A stretch of DNA of 64,000 nt from Phellopilus nigrolimitatus (GCA_021029095.1 JAJOHG010000042.1:217553-281552), one strand, 5' to 3'; counted from the stretch's first letter, positions 11,059-24,238 are shown. Notes: a model not told the origin generated them from the letters alone. Program-made: numbers and translations.

Positions 11059-12307
11059 ATGCGTCTCTTACATTGCCTTTGTTGCACTTTCGTCTTCTTC
11101 AAATTTGCATTGTCTCTGTCCATCAACGGAGCGGACATCTCCTCGCTCCCTTTGCTTGAGTCTGGCGGACTCTCATACTCAGAGTCAGATGGGGGGTTGA
11201 CAAAGCCGTTTGAGACCATCCTCTCGAGTCATGGGTTCAATCTGGCTCGGATTCGCGTGTGGACGGCAGGGACATATACGCAGACCTATGCACTCGCTCT
11301 GGCAAAAAGGGCCAAATTTGTGGGGATGAAAATTCTGGTAGATTTGCATTATAGCGATACTTGTGAGTAATCTCATTTTGTCAGAAGAGAAAATAAAAAA
11401 GCTTATGATGCACAAGGGGCGGATCCTTCACACCAAGCTATCCCGTCATCGTGGCCAACTGATCTGGACGGATTGAATACACAGATTTATGAGTCAGTAT
11501 TAAAATTCTTGTAAACCATCAGAAATAAGTGTCGAACTTGGCTTCCAGGTATACTCGCGACCTTGTCAATGCATTCTCCTCACAGGGAACACCAATTGAC
11601 TACATACAGGTAGGGAATGAGATCAATGACGGTTTACTCTGGCCGGTGGGCCGCATCAGTGTGAACGGATTCCAAGGCGCGTCTGAGCTGCTGCATTCTG
11701 CCGTTGCTGGGGTGCGTGGAGCATCTTCATCCGCGAAGACGGTTGTGCACATAGCAAATGGCTGGGATGCGGACGACGTCGACTGGTTTTTTAGCGACAT
11801 TTTCATTTCTGGTGCGCTTTCCGAAAGCGACGTCGACATCTTTGGGTTCTCCTTCTATCCGTTCTATGGCACGAATGCGACGTTCGATGCATTGAGCTCA
11901 AGCCTGACGGGTGTCGAATCAATTTACAAAAAGGTAAGCATGTTAACTCTTTTCTATATTTCCACCAAATGCATGACGCTGCACATAGGACATCCTCATA
12001 GCAGAAACTGACTGGCCATTTGCCTGCTCTCCATCTGTCGCGCTATCTGAACCTAGCATACCATTATCTGCCACAGGGCAGCAGACTTGGGTGCACGATA
12101 TCGAGGGCATCCTCCTGGAGCTCCCTGAGGGACACGGACTCGGAGTTGTGTATTGGGAGCCGGGCTGGGTTGGTAATGCGGACTTGGGGAGCTCATGCTC
12201 AGTACGTATTGTCTTCAATTATTCCGATATGTCATTGATGTTTGATTCAGGATGCGCTACTCGTAGATAGCTCCGGTGCAACGCGCACGTCGATCAACTT
12301 GTTTTAA
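11059..12307 (+). CDS. arabinogalactan endo-beta-1,4-galactanase (GH53), secreted
   Basis: Glycoside hydrolase family 53 enzyme that cuts beta-1,4-galactan side chains of pectin outside the cell. Five exons (11059-11362, 11417-11492, 11549-11933, 11989-12201, 12251-12307) give 344 residues, normal for fungal members. Residues 1-19 form a signal peptide (MRLLHCLCC to FALS). Next come NGADISSLP, the LARIRVW strand and DLHYSDTWADP, whose Trp codon is split by intron 1. QVGNEIN holds the acid/base Glu. LIAETDWP holds the nucleophile Glu, where most members have ETNWP or similar. The C-terminal GVVYWEPGW closes the barrel. A TATA box precedes the start. The gene appears intact. It fits with the GH28 gene at 30.5-32.3 kb in pectin breakdown. 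Confidence 0.92.
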
Positions 12308-12886
12308 TCTACTTTCCCGTCAAATTACGTTGGCCATTATTCAATGATTTCTCGCCTGATTGCAAACTTGAAAGAGCCAAGAGCTTTCTACGTTCTGTCG
12401 AATTATTTCGGGCCCGAAGGACAGCGTCTAGATATGTTAAAATCAGCTTCGAGCTTTGGGACGAACTTGGAGATACCATTCCATGTGAGACTCAGACAAG
12501 GCTCTCTTCAAAATATTTTGGCTTTCAAAACTTTGCTTTGACAACTGCGATAATGAGCAATCGCAAGTCGATTTCGTCGAAGTTTACTATGCGGTGATCT
12601 GGTTTCTAATAACTCGATCGAGAACAATAGGAAATAGAGACACTGCTATGCAGACCGTCGCATCCTCGAACTGAGTTGCTTGAAAACATATTCATCAACG
12701 ATCAGAAGGCCGTTGCGCTAGAGGAATTTTTGGGCGTGTTTCTTTTGTTTAACGTCTGTCTTTAAAAACGCGATTATAAAGAAGAAGGCGGAATTTCCAG
12801 CGTAACAATGATTTATTGCATTATCAATTAATTGATCAAGATGTATTAACAGATTGACAGAATATTGTGAAAGAGAAGTCAATACA

Positions 12887-14686
12887 CTATTTCTCGAGCT
12901 GATGGGATGCGCTCATCAGCGTAGTCCGGTGACCGGCGTGCACAGCTGCTTTGTCAATATCCAATGCAGCTGCATACGCGTACAGTGCGCATTGCAACAT
13001 CTTATAGCACGCTTTGATCGCCGCCAGTCTGCAAGAGAAGAGCTTGTAACAACACAGACTGAGATCAGCATGTCCGATTGCGCTAAAGTGAGATTACTGA
13101 GAACAATACGTACTTCCTGACTGCGCGCAGTGGATCCTGCAACTTCAAGTCTGGTGCTCAGCTCAATCAGATCGGTCGATATCTAAGTCCCATGTTGAAT
13201 TTTTAGAGTGCAACGTTGGTTGAAAAGAGTAGCGGGACATACCATTCCCCAGATACTAGAAAAAGTAGCGGTGTCGATCACCGCTTCGCATAGGTCAGGT
13301 TCAATGAGGGTGAGCGTCTCGCTAAGGTCCGAAGCGATCTCGAGCTCCGGCTGTTCCGCATATATAGCCAGTCGCTCTTTTTCTCTAGTGCATTTCTTGG
13401 CTTCTTTATCTGTGTATGGTGTAAGCGAGAAACAGTCTACCTAAAATATCAATTTTACCTTGTATTTGTCTGGCAGCATATGCAACATTGGCGCTCGTTT
13501 TCCAGTTGGTGACCTGCTGAAGTTTCAGAGTGAAAATCAGTCAAGCAAGTAAATGTGAACACGACAGAGCAAATGCACCTTCAGTAGATCTTCATCGCAA
13601 AACAATTGTGGGAGAAGTCTGGCAATAAAACCAAAGACGCCTCCAAAAGCAGGATCGAATTTGATAAGTGTTGCGTAAATCTAGCAGATATGAGAATAAA
13701 GTCGGTGTCTAAGAATTGAATTATAGAATGGCAATACCTGATCTTTGAAGCTATTTAGTCTCAACAATGAGACAAAGTGATCTTTTCCGTAGAAGGAAAG
13801 ATAACTCACAACTTAATCTCCGTACGTAAATTCCTAATCTCTCTCTCCAACTCCTCGACTTTTTCTGATGCAGAGGAAAGGCAAGCGCACGCCTCCCGGA
13901 GATCTTTCTCGAATTTTTGCAGCTTCTCGCCAATTTCCCGAAACTCGTCCTGAAGCTCTTGTTCTTCGACCTTCCGCTGTTTATTGACCTTTCGTACACA
14001 GGAGTTAGAAGCCGTGGCAAGAAAGGGAAAGAAAAAGAGCTCTTGCCTCTAGGTATGCTGAGATCTCGGCCTTTTTTTCGCTCAGCTCTTCATCACTCTG
14101 CAGGTATGGTATAAAGTCCTCGAGAAGGCCTAAAAGCTCGTCGAGTAAGCAAACAAACAGAAGAAGCAGGTTAATGGAGCTTACCTTTTATCTTAGCTGC
14201 ATTAGTTGCAGCGACGTTGCGCGATTTCCAAAGTGCCTTCTTATGCAGCTGGTATGACAGAGTGTATAAGTATAAGAGAACCCGACACAGTCTCTCTCGG
14301 CGTACCTGTACAATCTCGGACCACTGGCGCCGCAGTGACTCCACTTTTCCCGGGTCACAGCGCCTGAAGAGCGAGACGACGAATCGGTAGAACACGTCGC
14401 CCGCGGAGCGCCTTGGGTCGGGCACGCCGTCGAGGGCAGCGGAGATCGCGGCGAAGCGCGCAGTGATATCTCCCGCGCGCAAGCCGATCTCGTGCACCGC
14501 GCGCTGCAGCTGCGAGGCAGGGTTGTCCGGCGAGTCTAACGCCGCCTCGAGCCTCGCGAGCGCGTGCAGCTGGACCTCGCCGTCGTCGGAGAAGTGATCC
14601 GACACGGATATCCGGTTTTCGGCGCGTGCGCCTCGGGTGTAACTCGTAGCAGCAGTAGAAACAGGCGCCGACTGAGCTGATCCCAT
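12887..14686 (-). CDS. helical coiled-coil protein of unknown function
   Basis: Multi-exon gene on the minus strand. I start at the in-frame ATG at 14686 (MGSAQSAPVS); an open frame continues upstream but lacks an ATG, so an unseen 5' exon is possible. Exon 1 (to about 14306) encodes a helical region (LHALARLEAAL). Later exons carry LLEDFIPYLQSDEELSEKK and a long heptad-rich coiled coil near 13810-13985 (ELQDEFREIGEKLQKFEKD). Further exons follow near 13590-13690, 13510 and 13250-13440. The last exon ends in SASHQLEK before TAG. Introns are short GT-AG. The layout of long paired helices with a central compact part recalls all-helical membrane-active or scaffold proteins, but no family is recognised. 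The exon borders after 13.8 kb are approximate. Confidence 0.55.
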
Positions 14687-14746
14687 TGATAATACGAGCA
14701 GCAGAAAAGTAGTAGAGTTGATGGGGTGTCCTAGAAGAGTGAACAA

Positions 14747-16120
14747 GAGATTTGAGTCCAGGCGGTCGTATATAACGCTCTGAAAATGTTCAACGGGGCT
14801 ATGCAGCTGCTCGAATCACACTGCAGTCAAACATTAATCAGATCGAAGAACTCCAAAGACGCTGCGCACAATGCACATCGAAAATAGCTGGGATAGCTTA
14901 GGTCCTCGTCGCGCAGCCTCAAAGCTAAGAGCAGCTCATGCAGAAACATCCTTCGACTTCGATTTCCACATAGCGCTGCCTCGAGTGTGTACCGCAATAA
15001 TCTCATGCTTCTCTAACCTAGATATGTGCGAAAAGCGATGACACACAGGTCTCAGCGCCCCCGAGTCTCTAAAGTAAGCTCTTAGAGAGACGCATATTAT
15101 CACGTACTTGCAGAAACGACGCGATCATGGAAATGCGCACCGGCGCGTCCCGATACTCTTAACAAGAAAACCGCAGACCCATGGCCAAGCGGTACAAGCC
15201 GTATGTACATATGGCTCGGTCCTGATCACAACGCACGATCACTGCAAGAATAAAGATATGACACATAATTTTCAGCGAATGAAGCTCATATATGAAGCCA
15301 GTGAAGTCTGCCATCATCCGTAACACAGACGACCATAATAAAGCCATCCTTAGAGATCAGGCCGAGGCCGTTCAGGAAGCGAGAGGAGCAGAAGAGGAAT
15401 AAGAGGAGGGCTCACGCAAAAGAAGCTACGGATGCAGACGTCTGCGGCGGTTCCTCGGACACGGGTCGGCAGACTCCGGCGAATATCCCAGTCATTTCGC
15501 GCCGCAGCAGTGCTGTAGATGGCAGCCAAAAGCGAGGTCAGAAGAACAGCGGCGGTGCGAGGATCCTGGGATCCGTATCCTGTAACAGACGATCCCATAC
15601 ACGCAGCTTACGTGGGCCGAAGAGGCCCTCAACGCATGTAGCGGTGCGCAGAGATTCAAATGCGAACAAAATAGAAGTACAATTAGTGGCACGTACAAAG
15701 CGGGGCTGGTCGTACAGGATTCGAATGGGTGGTAGGAAAGCACGGTGACAGGACAATCGGATATAGGATATCGGTACAGGAGCTTCCGATCGGATTATGG
15801 AATATGAAATGCAATGAGACGGGTGAAATTGGGTACAAGATAGAATAGCGGTGGCAATAGCGATAGGAATGATGGATGGATGCGTCGTTGAACTGTTCGT
15901 GTAACGTCGTAAAGATCTTGAAAATGAAGGCGGAAGTGGGAGCGGAGTACGATGCAGGGGGCGACGGGAAGACGAGACTAGAAAGACAATAGTGGTACAT
16001 TTTGAGTCGGTCGTTGACGGAGAATGAGTCCTATGAAGTGCTGCATTGACACTCGATTTCTTGAACGTGAAGTCAGAAGAGGTTCAAAAACGGTGGGCGA
16101 GGAATGCTTACTTTGTGTGC
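14747..16120. other. intergenic, no supported gene
   Basis: Several overlapping open frames on both strands, none with a motif or good exon signals. Nothing I can support. Confidence 0.35.
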
Positions 16121-17127
16121 CTAGAACCCGCCTAGGCACCCTTCATCCCACCCGCTCGTGGCGCCAGCGGCAGAGCGGCGTGCATACACTGGGCTCCCGT
16201 GCGTCCTGCTCCGGCTGTGCGTGCGCTGACCCGTCCGGACGTGAGTCGCCGAGGTGCGTAACGGGGCACGCGCGTCGCGCTTCGCAGTTGAGGAAACGGC
16301 GCCCGACGCGGAGGGGTACGGGTACGGCACGGACGACGGCGGCGCGAGCGCGTGCGAGTGCGGATGCGGAAGGAAGGCAAGCTGCGCGGGGTCGGCCTTG
16401 GGAGAGAGCCGGGGGGCTGGCTTCGCGAGACGCGCGGCGGCGGGCGAGCGCTGGTGGGAATGGGGGGCGGACATGGACATGGATGAGAATGGCTCATCGA
16501 GGATGGGTCCGAAGGCGTGGTCGGAGTCCTCTGAGGCATCGGAGGAGGAGAGGTCGGCTATGAGGGGCGGCGGCCGGGCGGAGGAAGGCAAGGGCGGAGA
16601 TTGGACGGGGCTGTCTGAGCCTGAGCGGCGGGATGATTCTGTGCATACGTATACGCTGATGAGTTAATGAACGCGAGAGACAATGTCGAGAGAAAGGGCT
16701 TACCGCTTCCGCTGCTACTGGAGCGATAACTAGTGTCGAACCCCAAGACGCGCACGCGCGGGTGCGCGTGGTCGCTCCTCTTCCACGCACGGCCAGGCGT
16801 CGACTCCGTGTACCCATCGTCGCCGTCATCATCCTCATCCTCCACGTCTCCGCCGCCGCCAAGGCGGTACGTGCGGCCGGGGCACCCGCGTGCGGGGAGC
16901 GCGCACTCGTTCGGGGCGACGGCGATTGGCGAGCGGTCGTACGCGTCCGGACTGTGCGCGGCGTACGTGCATGCAAGCGCGGCGGGGTGCGGCGGGAAGT
17001 GCACCGCGGGGCCCCTAGTCGCGCCCATGCCGAGTGGTGAGGGCGATGGCGAGGCGCTGCTGCTGTACGAGAAAGCGGGGGAGTGCTTGAGGATGGGGCG
17101 CGGCCGCGACGAGTAGCTCGGTGGCAT
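16121..17127 (-). CDS. Pro/Ser-rich protein conserved in agaricomycetes, unknown function
   Basis: Two exons on the minus strand (17127-16704 and 16638-16121) join across a GTAAGC...ACAG intron to 313 residues. The start MPPSYSSRPRPILKHSP is followed by AVHFPPHPA, DRSPIAVAPNECALPARGC and an acidic run (DVEDEDDDGDDG). After the intron comes SSRRSGSDSP, then PPPLIADLSSSDASEDSDH. I recall this combination (PRPILKHSPS..., then ALPERGCPGRTY..., then IPDLSSES) from uncharacterised agaricomycete proteins; this is from memory. It is mostly disordered, with no signal peptide or membrane helix. High GC and low complexity generate long antisense open frames over the same DNA, which I take as shadows. 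Confidence 0.7.
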
Positions 17128-17600
17128 GATGACTCAGAATTTTTGTCGAGGAGTGGCGATAAGTGACGCCCGACATTCTCTGGGAGAACAGTTATATACG
17201 GGCATCGCGGAGGAGAGGGAACCATGGTGGACGAGAAGCAGAAGGCGGAAGCAAAGCAGCAGCGAGGGTGACAGCACGTGAGCGCGTGACAACCACACGC
17301 GGCCATAAGCGTCCACTTGCACACATCGATCCTGCGGATTCCTGCCGCTTCCCACTCGCGGAACAAATCACAAAAAATCGCTGTTGGACGATAAGCGGCG
17401 CGCAGATTAGCTCTGTGCGCCCTGCGCGCCCTGTTCCGACGTCCCTGGTGTTTCATGTACGGGAGGCCAGTCATCTGCTGCTCGCCTGAGCCACACTCGC
17501 ACACTCATCAGCCCACACCGATCTTCGCGCCCTTCGTGATCTGCACGGGACACGCAAGCCCACCGTCTCTTACTCTATTATATTTGTTTCTCGTCGCCTG
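17128..17600. other. promoter side of the Pro/Ser-rich gene
   Basis: No gene seen. Minus-strand frames running in from 17504 lack motifs. Confidence 0.3.
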
Positions 17601-20600
17601 ACTCCCCACGCTCCCCCGCCGATCTCGGCTAATTGGCCACCCTCCTTTAGCTGAACCCAATCTTCTCTTCAAATGCTGAGCTGGCCGCCGATCAATGCTC
17701 TTCTGACTTCGGGATTTGCCTCCCGCGCTTGCCTTATGCTTCCGGTCCTCTATATCGCCCCCCTGGCCCTGGTAAGCAAACTATCACGCCATTCACTAAG
17801 TCACCCTCGTTTATCCGTTATCCGCTTTCTCTCCCGTTTCTCGGGCGTTTCGCAACTCTCCAACATTTGCAATCGCCTCTTCACGTCGTCAGGCGACAGC
17901 GCTCCCATTATATCTCCGGACTAAGTAGAACCTACTCATTCGAAGGACTGACCTCGCGCTCGCCCCAGCTTCCTGCCAAGTCCGCCTCTCCGGATAGGAG
18001 GTGACTCCAGTTATCTATAACGCGATTCCGGAGCTCGCTTTGTCCTCTGTCCTTCTGTATCTAAAGTATCTAAAAGGATCCGCCCGCCGGTACTATCCTG
18101 CACTCGTCTTCCATTGCTGCGACAGCAACAGCTCCAACGCTTCCAGTCGATATGTATCAACGACTAGAAGCCAGAACCGCCCCATTCGTGCTCCCGGAGG
18201 TTATTTTCCCCTCTCATCAATGAAGGAAGGTCAGGAAGTGCGCGAGAGCCTCTATCAATACGTAAGCACATTCAAAAACGCACGCCTAATCGCCGCGGGG
18301 GGCAGCTGCAGCAGCGGCGTCTGCAGGACAGGACCACACCGGTACCGCTTCTTCCTGCGCTGCTGGCCGCTGACTGCCTGTAACTGCAAGGGTACGCGCC
18401 CTCGCTCGAACACTGAGCACGCAATTCCGAAATTCCGAGAGAGTGTGACAATCAGTGTTCAATCAATCCGTGTTCTCTTCCCGTGCACTCGCCTTCTCAT
18501 GTCGATTAATGCCAAAGTGGCGTGGTGATGCCCCGCCCCTTCATTAAATCCTAAGCTCTCCGTTTCCTCCGCACCGAAGCCTTCGCGCTTTCGCCCGCTT
18601 CATGATCGACAAATTTCCACATGGGCTGTCCCCTGGCGCTTATCTTATTTCCTGCGTGCCTATCCCGTTCCGGTTGCCACCCACGTTCTAATTCCCCTGG
18701 GACATTCGAAGGACCCCGACTTCCTTCCTCGCTCTTTCGCGCCCACCTAAGAATGCTAAGATTTCTCATTAGCGCTGCGCAGGCGCACCAACCGTCTTCG
18801 CTGGAGCCAAAAACGAAACAGACGACCCCCCGACGCTCGTCTACCGCAGCGCGGCCTCGTGATCTTCATCAAACGCTATCCCTTGCACTCTCATACAGAA
18901 AACTCATGCACTCCGCACATCAGGTCCCTCCGCTTGCTGTCTGTCTGTTTGTGGTGCGCGGACCTTTTACCATGCGCGTGCCCGATTCGAGGGACGACTA
19001 CATGATCTCCAAGGGCTAGCGATCGCGTTTCTTCTTTCCAATCATGCCTTCGGCGTCGTGATACCCCGCGTTTCTCATTAAATCTTCATGTCTCTCTTCC
19101 CTCCACCAGACGCAGCTTCCATGCTTCCTGATCGTCAAATGCCCCAATGAGTTGCCATCGATGCTTATTCTCTTTCCGTGGACGCCTTTCCGCACTGTCG
19201 CCCACGTTCTAACGCCCCTGTGATAATCGAAGGATCGCGCCTTCCTTGCTCTCTGATGCCGGCCCAGGTCTTTTTTTTTTTTGCCCACATTCTTTTCGAT
19301 ACCTAATGGCTCTCCACTCTGGGCGCGCTCTTTCGACTATGTACATTTAAATGCATGGTGGACAACTGTGTTCATCTAGCACCAGCTCAGTCTCGTGTCC
19401 ATCGTTTTTCGAATGCCATCTTCTCGTGCGTTCTGTTCTGTAAACTGCATCAGGCTTTACTTAATCCCCGAAGTCATCAAGCACCTGCGCACGTGGAATG
19501 TTTTAGACGCCCGTGAACGGGTTCGTCCCTGAAAAAATAGCGACCTGCAGACTAGTTGGAGCTCGTGTTCTACACTATGCTGGAGCGTTCGGTCGCCAAA
19601 GGCGGAATGGCAAATATGGGGCGTGTTCTCGTATTACATGTACAAATGCTGTTAACTGCCTTCGTAAAAGGATCTCGAAAATGGGGGATAAAAAACGTGC
19701 TCATGCTCGAACGCGTGACGGATGCCAACAAAACGTGCTCAGGTCATTCAGATGCGGAACCACAGGCTCAGGGAAAGCGCGGCGACGCTTTGCTTCTCGA
19801 GGACACTTCGGCGATCTACCTACTGCTTTCAATAGTCAACTGAAGCTCCGGGTCTCTACTATGTTATAGGCTACCCGAGGACGCATGCCTCCAGGTTCCG
19901 TAAAGTTCGTATAATAGGCTCTCGCACTGAAGGCGCTTCAACGCCGTGGATGGAGCCACCATGCGGTCTGAACTTCTTACAGCATATCAAGCTTTCCTTG
20001 GCATACCGCGCAAACGCCTCATTTACGGCGAATGCTTCATTTAAGACTCTAACACGAGCGTCGGGTCTACTTGCAACAATCTCCTATATGCACGAACATC
20101 TACCTGACGGACGCGTGCATACATGCATGATCTCGAAGGAGGAAATGGACAGTTAACGTTATCTAGATCTTTCGTGTTCCCGTAAAGATCCTTCAAGAAT
20201 CGAATGTTCATGCGCCAAACGGGACATTCCGTTTAATTTCTCATTAATCTTTGGGAGTTTTACACTGCGGCTGATCAGCAACATCTTAACGAGTTCAAGC
20301 CAACTGTTCATGTCTGAGTTCGCCACAAGTACGCCAGCTCGTTCTTTCTCTGAGTCTAAAGAGCCTCGACTGTACAGTCAGAAGGCTTCCTTTTGTATAC
20401 GTCCACTTCAATCTCATTACTGGTGCCTATCTTGACTAATACCACTAAGACTAATCCTCTGCGCTCTCCTTCTGCAACTAGACTCGAGAACTTAATCTCC
20501 CCAAAATCATCCAAGGACATACTCGCACGTGAAACTTTGTCGAAACCTCGTGAACGGGCGCATAACTGCGATCTGCAATCTATACGGCATATCGGGCTAT

Positions 20601-21760
20601 CCTTGGCAGACCATTCGGGACGCTTCGAATGTGGAGATGCTTGGCTGCGAAGACATCGAAGCGTGCCTTCGTTCGCCGTCTTCTTTACTGGGGCTGTTCT
20701 CTACTGCTTTCTGAACCGAGATAGGAGATTCCCCAAACAAGCGGCGCTTCTCCGTGCTCTTGTCTCGGGCGCCAATTCACTCTAGGCTGTTACCTACGTT
20801 CTAACTCCCTGAAATAGCCGAAGACTCCCACTTATTTCCGCATGTATTCCTTACTCATATATGCAGCTCCGAATACAAGGGAGAGGATTTCTCAGTTATG
20901 TATGCGCACTAAGCTCGAGCTTCCCTAGCTTATGAACAATTTCAAACTAGTCGACTATGTACATACTCTACAGCTGCGCGCGTCTGTCTCCAGCACAGTC
21001 TCATGACCTTCATCAAAGGCTGTCACTTTCGCGCTCTTTTTCAGTAAGTCTCATTTCCCGAATCTCTCTGCTCTCTCATCTCCTGAACACTCGCATTGCA
21101 GCCGTTTGACCCCGTGGACAGAGTTTTGCACCCGCCCGTCCCGCAGTGGAGGAGCGGGAACCCGCATTATAATCAGAGCCATTAGCGCGCCGATGCTCAC
21201 AGAGGCGAAGAACCAAGGAGATGAAGGGCGAGGGTGCTCTCCTCTAAGGAGTTACAAGTAATAAGCATGTCGGTTCCTGCTTTCATTGAAACAAAATTCT
21301 CGAAGGCGAGTTCGAAAACGCTTTTGGACACGAGGAAAAAAAAAAAAAAACCAGCCCAACGACAAAGGACAGACGCTGTCTCTTCGACAAGCCTTTAGCT
21401 ATGTGACCCGCAACGTTAATATCTCTGAGGCTCGCACTATCTCCCGTCCAGCTCAAGCTCCGAGTCTTCTCGAAATAATATCTTGCAGGCCATCCGAGAA
21501 CGTACGAGTTGAACTTCCCAGAAGTCCCGTACTAAATCTCCACCATTTCGGTAGATGGCTGCGATCTGCAACACATACACTGCATCAAGCTCTCCTTGGC
21601 AGACTGTGGATGCCTCGAATTTAGTGCGTGCTTGTTACAAAAAGAAGAAGCACCTGAACCCGCGGTCTTCGCAAATGGGACGCGCCTTCCCCATCGAATT
21701 GTGCCTGAAGTTTACTGCGACCTCGAACGTAGTATATTGGTTACACTTCTCGAATAATCC
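17600..21760. repeat. diverged repeat family, about 4 kb
   Basis: Blocks recur with many substitutions and variable spacing. A block with cattaaatc, then a catga/cctga-tcg segment, then cacgttctaa and cgaagga aligns between about 18508-18775 and 19035-19300; its end recurs near 20790. A block with atcaagct/tatccttggcagac occurs near 19985, 20590 and 21585. The string actatgtacat occurs near 19337 and 20955, and cttcatcaaa near 18857 and 21007. No coding frame is shared by the copies. It looks like an old non-coding repeat or a heavily mutated element. Another relative lies near 35690-35740. No intact gene is seen in the interval. Confidence 0.6.
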
Positions 21761-21812
21761 GTGCGAGACAGTCATCGATAAGTACGCGTATCAATTCTGT
21801 CTTTGGAAATTA

Positions 21813-23167
21813 TCAAGAAACGGTTGAAGCATTCATCTCTTTCAGTGCAGCATCCACATCGTGGGCGAACGTGTCCTCAGACAAATCCGCGTGCTTCGGC
21901 GTCCAGCCCAGCTCCAGTATGCGCCCGTTCCGCATGGCGGTGTTCTTCGCCATGTACCTAATCCAGTCATCAGGTACTCGATAATCAGTCACTTCAGCTC
22001 TTCGACATACGGCTACACCAAGAGCAAGCAGAGAAGGTAGTGTAGACGACATACCAGTTAAACGATCCGGCATCCTCGTATGAGACACTCACAGGAACTG
22101 GAGATTTGATGAGTCCTCGCTTGTGGAGCTCGGTAGCGAAAATTGTTGCGAGTGTCTTCCAGTCGACTCGAATCGAGCCCGCGACGTAGTACCGAGAATA
22201 AGGACTCGAAGCGAGGAGCCCGGGGCCAGCCTCGAGCGCAAGTTTGAAGATGAGGTGGTAGGCTTCGACGAGGTCGTCGATGTGGACCTGACATTAGAAA
22301 GACCATTGTATGATCATCGAGCGATGCATGCGGCTTCAGAAAGGAGAATACGTACGGCGCCGTTCACGTTGCTGCCCTCACCGATGTAGACCATCTCCTT
22401 GCGCTCCAGGATGTTCGCGCCCGCAAGAACGAGCTTAAAGAAGACCGACTCTCGCTTTACAGGCCCGGAGCCTCTGCCAAAGACTATCGGTGGACAGATG
22501 ATGAAGGAATTGACATGGCCCTCTTCAGAGGCCTTCATGATGCTAGGCAAAAATATAAGCGTATTAGAACTCTATACAGCGGTGGAAACGACACGGCCAT
22601 ACGGAATGTCGACCTGCGCATGTGGCATCTTCGTCGTCAAGGATCGTATATCTTCCTCGGTGTCCTGACTCAGTAATATTAGTATCAGCGATACAAGAAT
22701 ATTTAATTTAAGCAGCAACCGCGCACAGTCCAGATCTTCAAGTTTGGGTCGAACTCCCCGTCCATCCTATCGTCCATGAAAACCGCACCCCCGCTGGTCT
22801 GAATGAATGCGCCCACGCCCCGACCTTCTTCCTTTCGACGTCTCAAACCGCGCAAGATTGCGCTCGCGAGTGCCACGTCATCGCTGTCTGCTGCATTGAC
22901 GACTATGTCTGCGGACGCAGAAAGGTCCGCGATCAGATCATGGTCGGAGAAGGAACCGCGCATGGGTGCAGCACCTGCTGCACGGATAGCAGGGAAGTCA
23001 GATTCAGACCGGACGAGCGCGGTGATGACGACCTCCGGGTATGCTTTCTTCAGGGAAACGAGGAGAGAGCCTGTCGTAATGATTTGTTGCGCAAAATTCA
23101 AATAAAGTTGTTGGAAGAGCATACCTCCAATGTAACCTGTCGCACCTAAGAGGAGTACGTTGACCAT
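21813..23167 (-). CDS. NAD(P)-binding Rossmann-fold protein, epimerase/NmrA-like (copy 3)
   Basis: Paralogue of the gene at 5393, in opposite orientation. It starts MVNVLLLGATGYIGG and has the same intron after that loop. ALVRSESDFPAIRAAG, GAFIQTSGG, IICPPIVFGRGSGPVK and RYMAKNTAM follow in order. It ends LELGWTPKHADLSEDTF...VDAALKEMNASTVS. I see no stop or frameshift when the GT-AG introns are removed, so it should be functional. Its C-terminal segment is closer to that of the broken copy 2 than to copy 1. Substrate unknown. Confidence 0.82.
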
Positions 23168-23989
23168 AACGTCGGAAATGGCTATCGATAAGCACACTCG
23201 AGAATCCTGTCGCTATCTTGCAGTGCTTTTTCGGTGGATCGTTGACGTGGGAGCCAGCAAGCAAAAATGCATCCGGAGGTAGACAAGGAAGAGTCGTTTT
23301 TGAAGCCGAACGGCAGAAGTTGTAATTGGTATTCAAAGCTTTAGAGTATCTGATAGAACACCGAAGGATTCTTGGTCTGTTCTAAGCCAGCCATTTATCT
23401 GAGAAACGAAATCATACCTTATCGTCAGTTCCTCTCCAAAGTTCCCGGAAATTCTGCGGCACACCTTTATGGCAGAGCCAGCCCCTCTTCACCAGGACCA
23501 AGTGTATCAAAAGCCTCCTGGCTATAGCCGCACGACGACGACATAGACGCCGGAGTCCGCTTCGTACATCGCGAAGCACGAGCGAGCGCCAGCTCACTCT
23601 ATTCTGTGCTTGCCTGTCGTTTTTCGGATCAATCTTGCGCTGCACCTCGTAGAAAAAAAGTTAGCGGAAGCAGCTCTATGATGCGTTGCACGTGCTATGA
23701 GACCTATGTGACAAGCTGACGTGTTCGGCACACCTCGGCGGCGTTCCTCGTCACGTTTCATCATGCCTCAATTCGTCTTCATTTTTGCTGGTCGGAAGAC
23801 AAGGTACGCCGTAAAAGCTATCGAGCACCACTGAAAACTAACGAATGCTGCAGCGCCTGAATGGACATACACACGCCCGCCATGACCCCTCTCGTCTTCC
23901 CCGCTGTCGTCCCATTTGTCGGCGCGCGCGCCGCTGCCATCATGCTCGAAGATGATCGAGCGACGTTGCCGCGCCCCATACCACGTTCC
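23168..23989. other. no recognisable gene
   Basis: Short frames only; nothing supported. Confidence 0.3.
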
Positions 23990-24237
23990 TGATACCACTG
24001 CTCAACTCGCTCATCCACGACACGTACCTCACTTCGACCTCGCCGCGCACCCGGAAGATCCTCACCTGCAACGGCTGCTTGGAGCGTTTTGTCCGCCTCC
24101 TGCGTGATTCTTGTCGCTCCCCGCTGCCGCCTGTGAATTCTTCCGCCATCTACGGCCTTTCTCCCCCTGGACTTCTCCGCCTGCCGTCCGCTTCAAACGT
24201 CAGCCTCGAATTCTTCAACTCCCCAACACCATATACG
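23990..24237 (+). pseudogene. N-terminal fragment of a MYND zinc-finger (samB/MUB1-type) gene, copy A
   Basis: In one frame the DNA reads LNSL(I)HDTYLTSTSP, then KILTCNGCLERFVRLLRD and SSAIYGLSPPG. This matches the conserved N-terminal armadillo-like region of basidiomycete samB/MUB1 proteins and the three larger copies at 41, 53 and 57 kb. The first exon (MRESNF) was not found here. It ends at GTATGT, a possible donor, after which the sequence is unrelated. In yeast, Mub1 works with the Ubr2-Rad6 ubiquitin ligase; a fragment this short can hardly do that. Confidence 0.7.
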
Positions 24238-24238
24238 T

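Noticed and set aside
12887..14686. Signal peptide on the coiled-coil protein
   Set aside because: The apparent leader (ending LLLVLSM) lies upstream of the first in-frame ATG and is reached only with a TTG start.
16494..17504. 336-codon minus-strand frame
   Set aside because: Arg/Ser/Thr-rich shadow in a different frame from the Pro/Ser-rich gene, whose two exons splice in frame.
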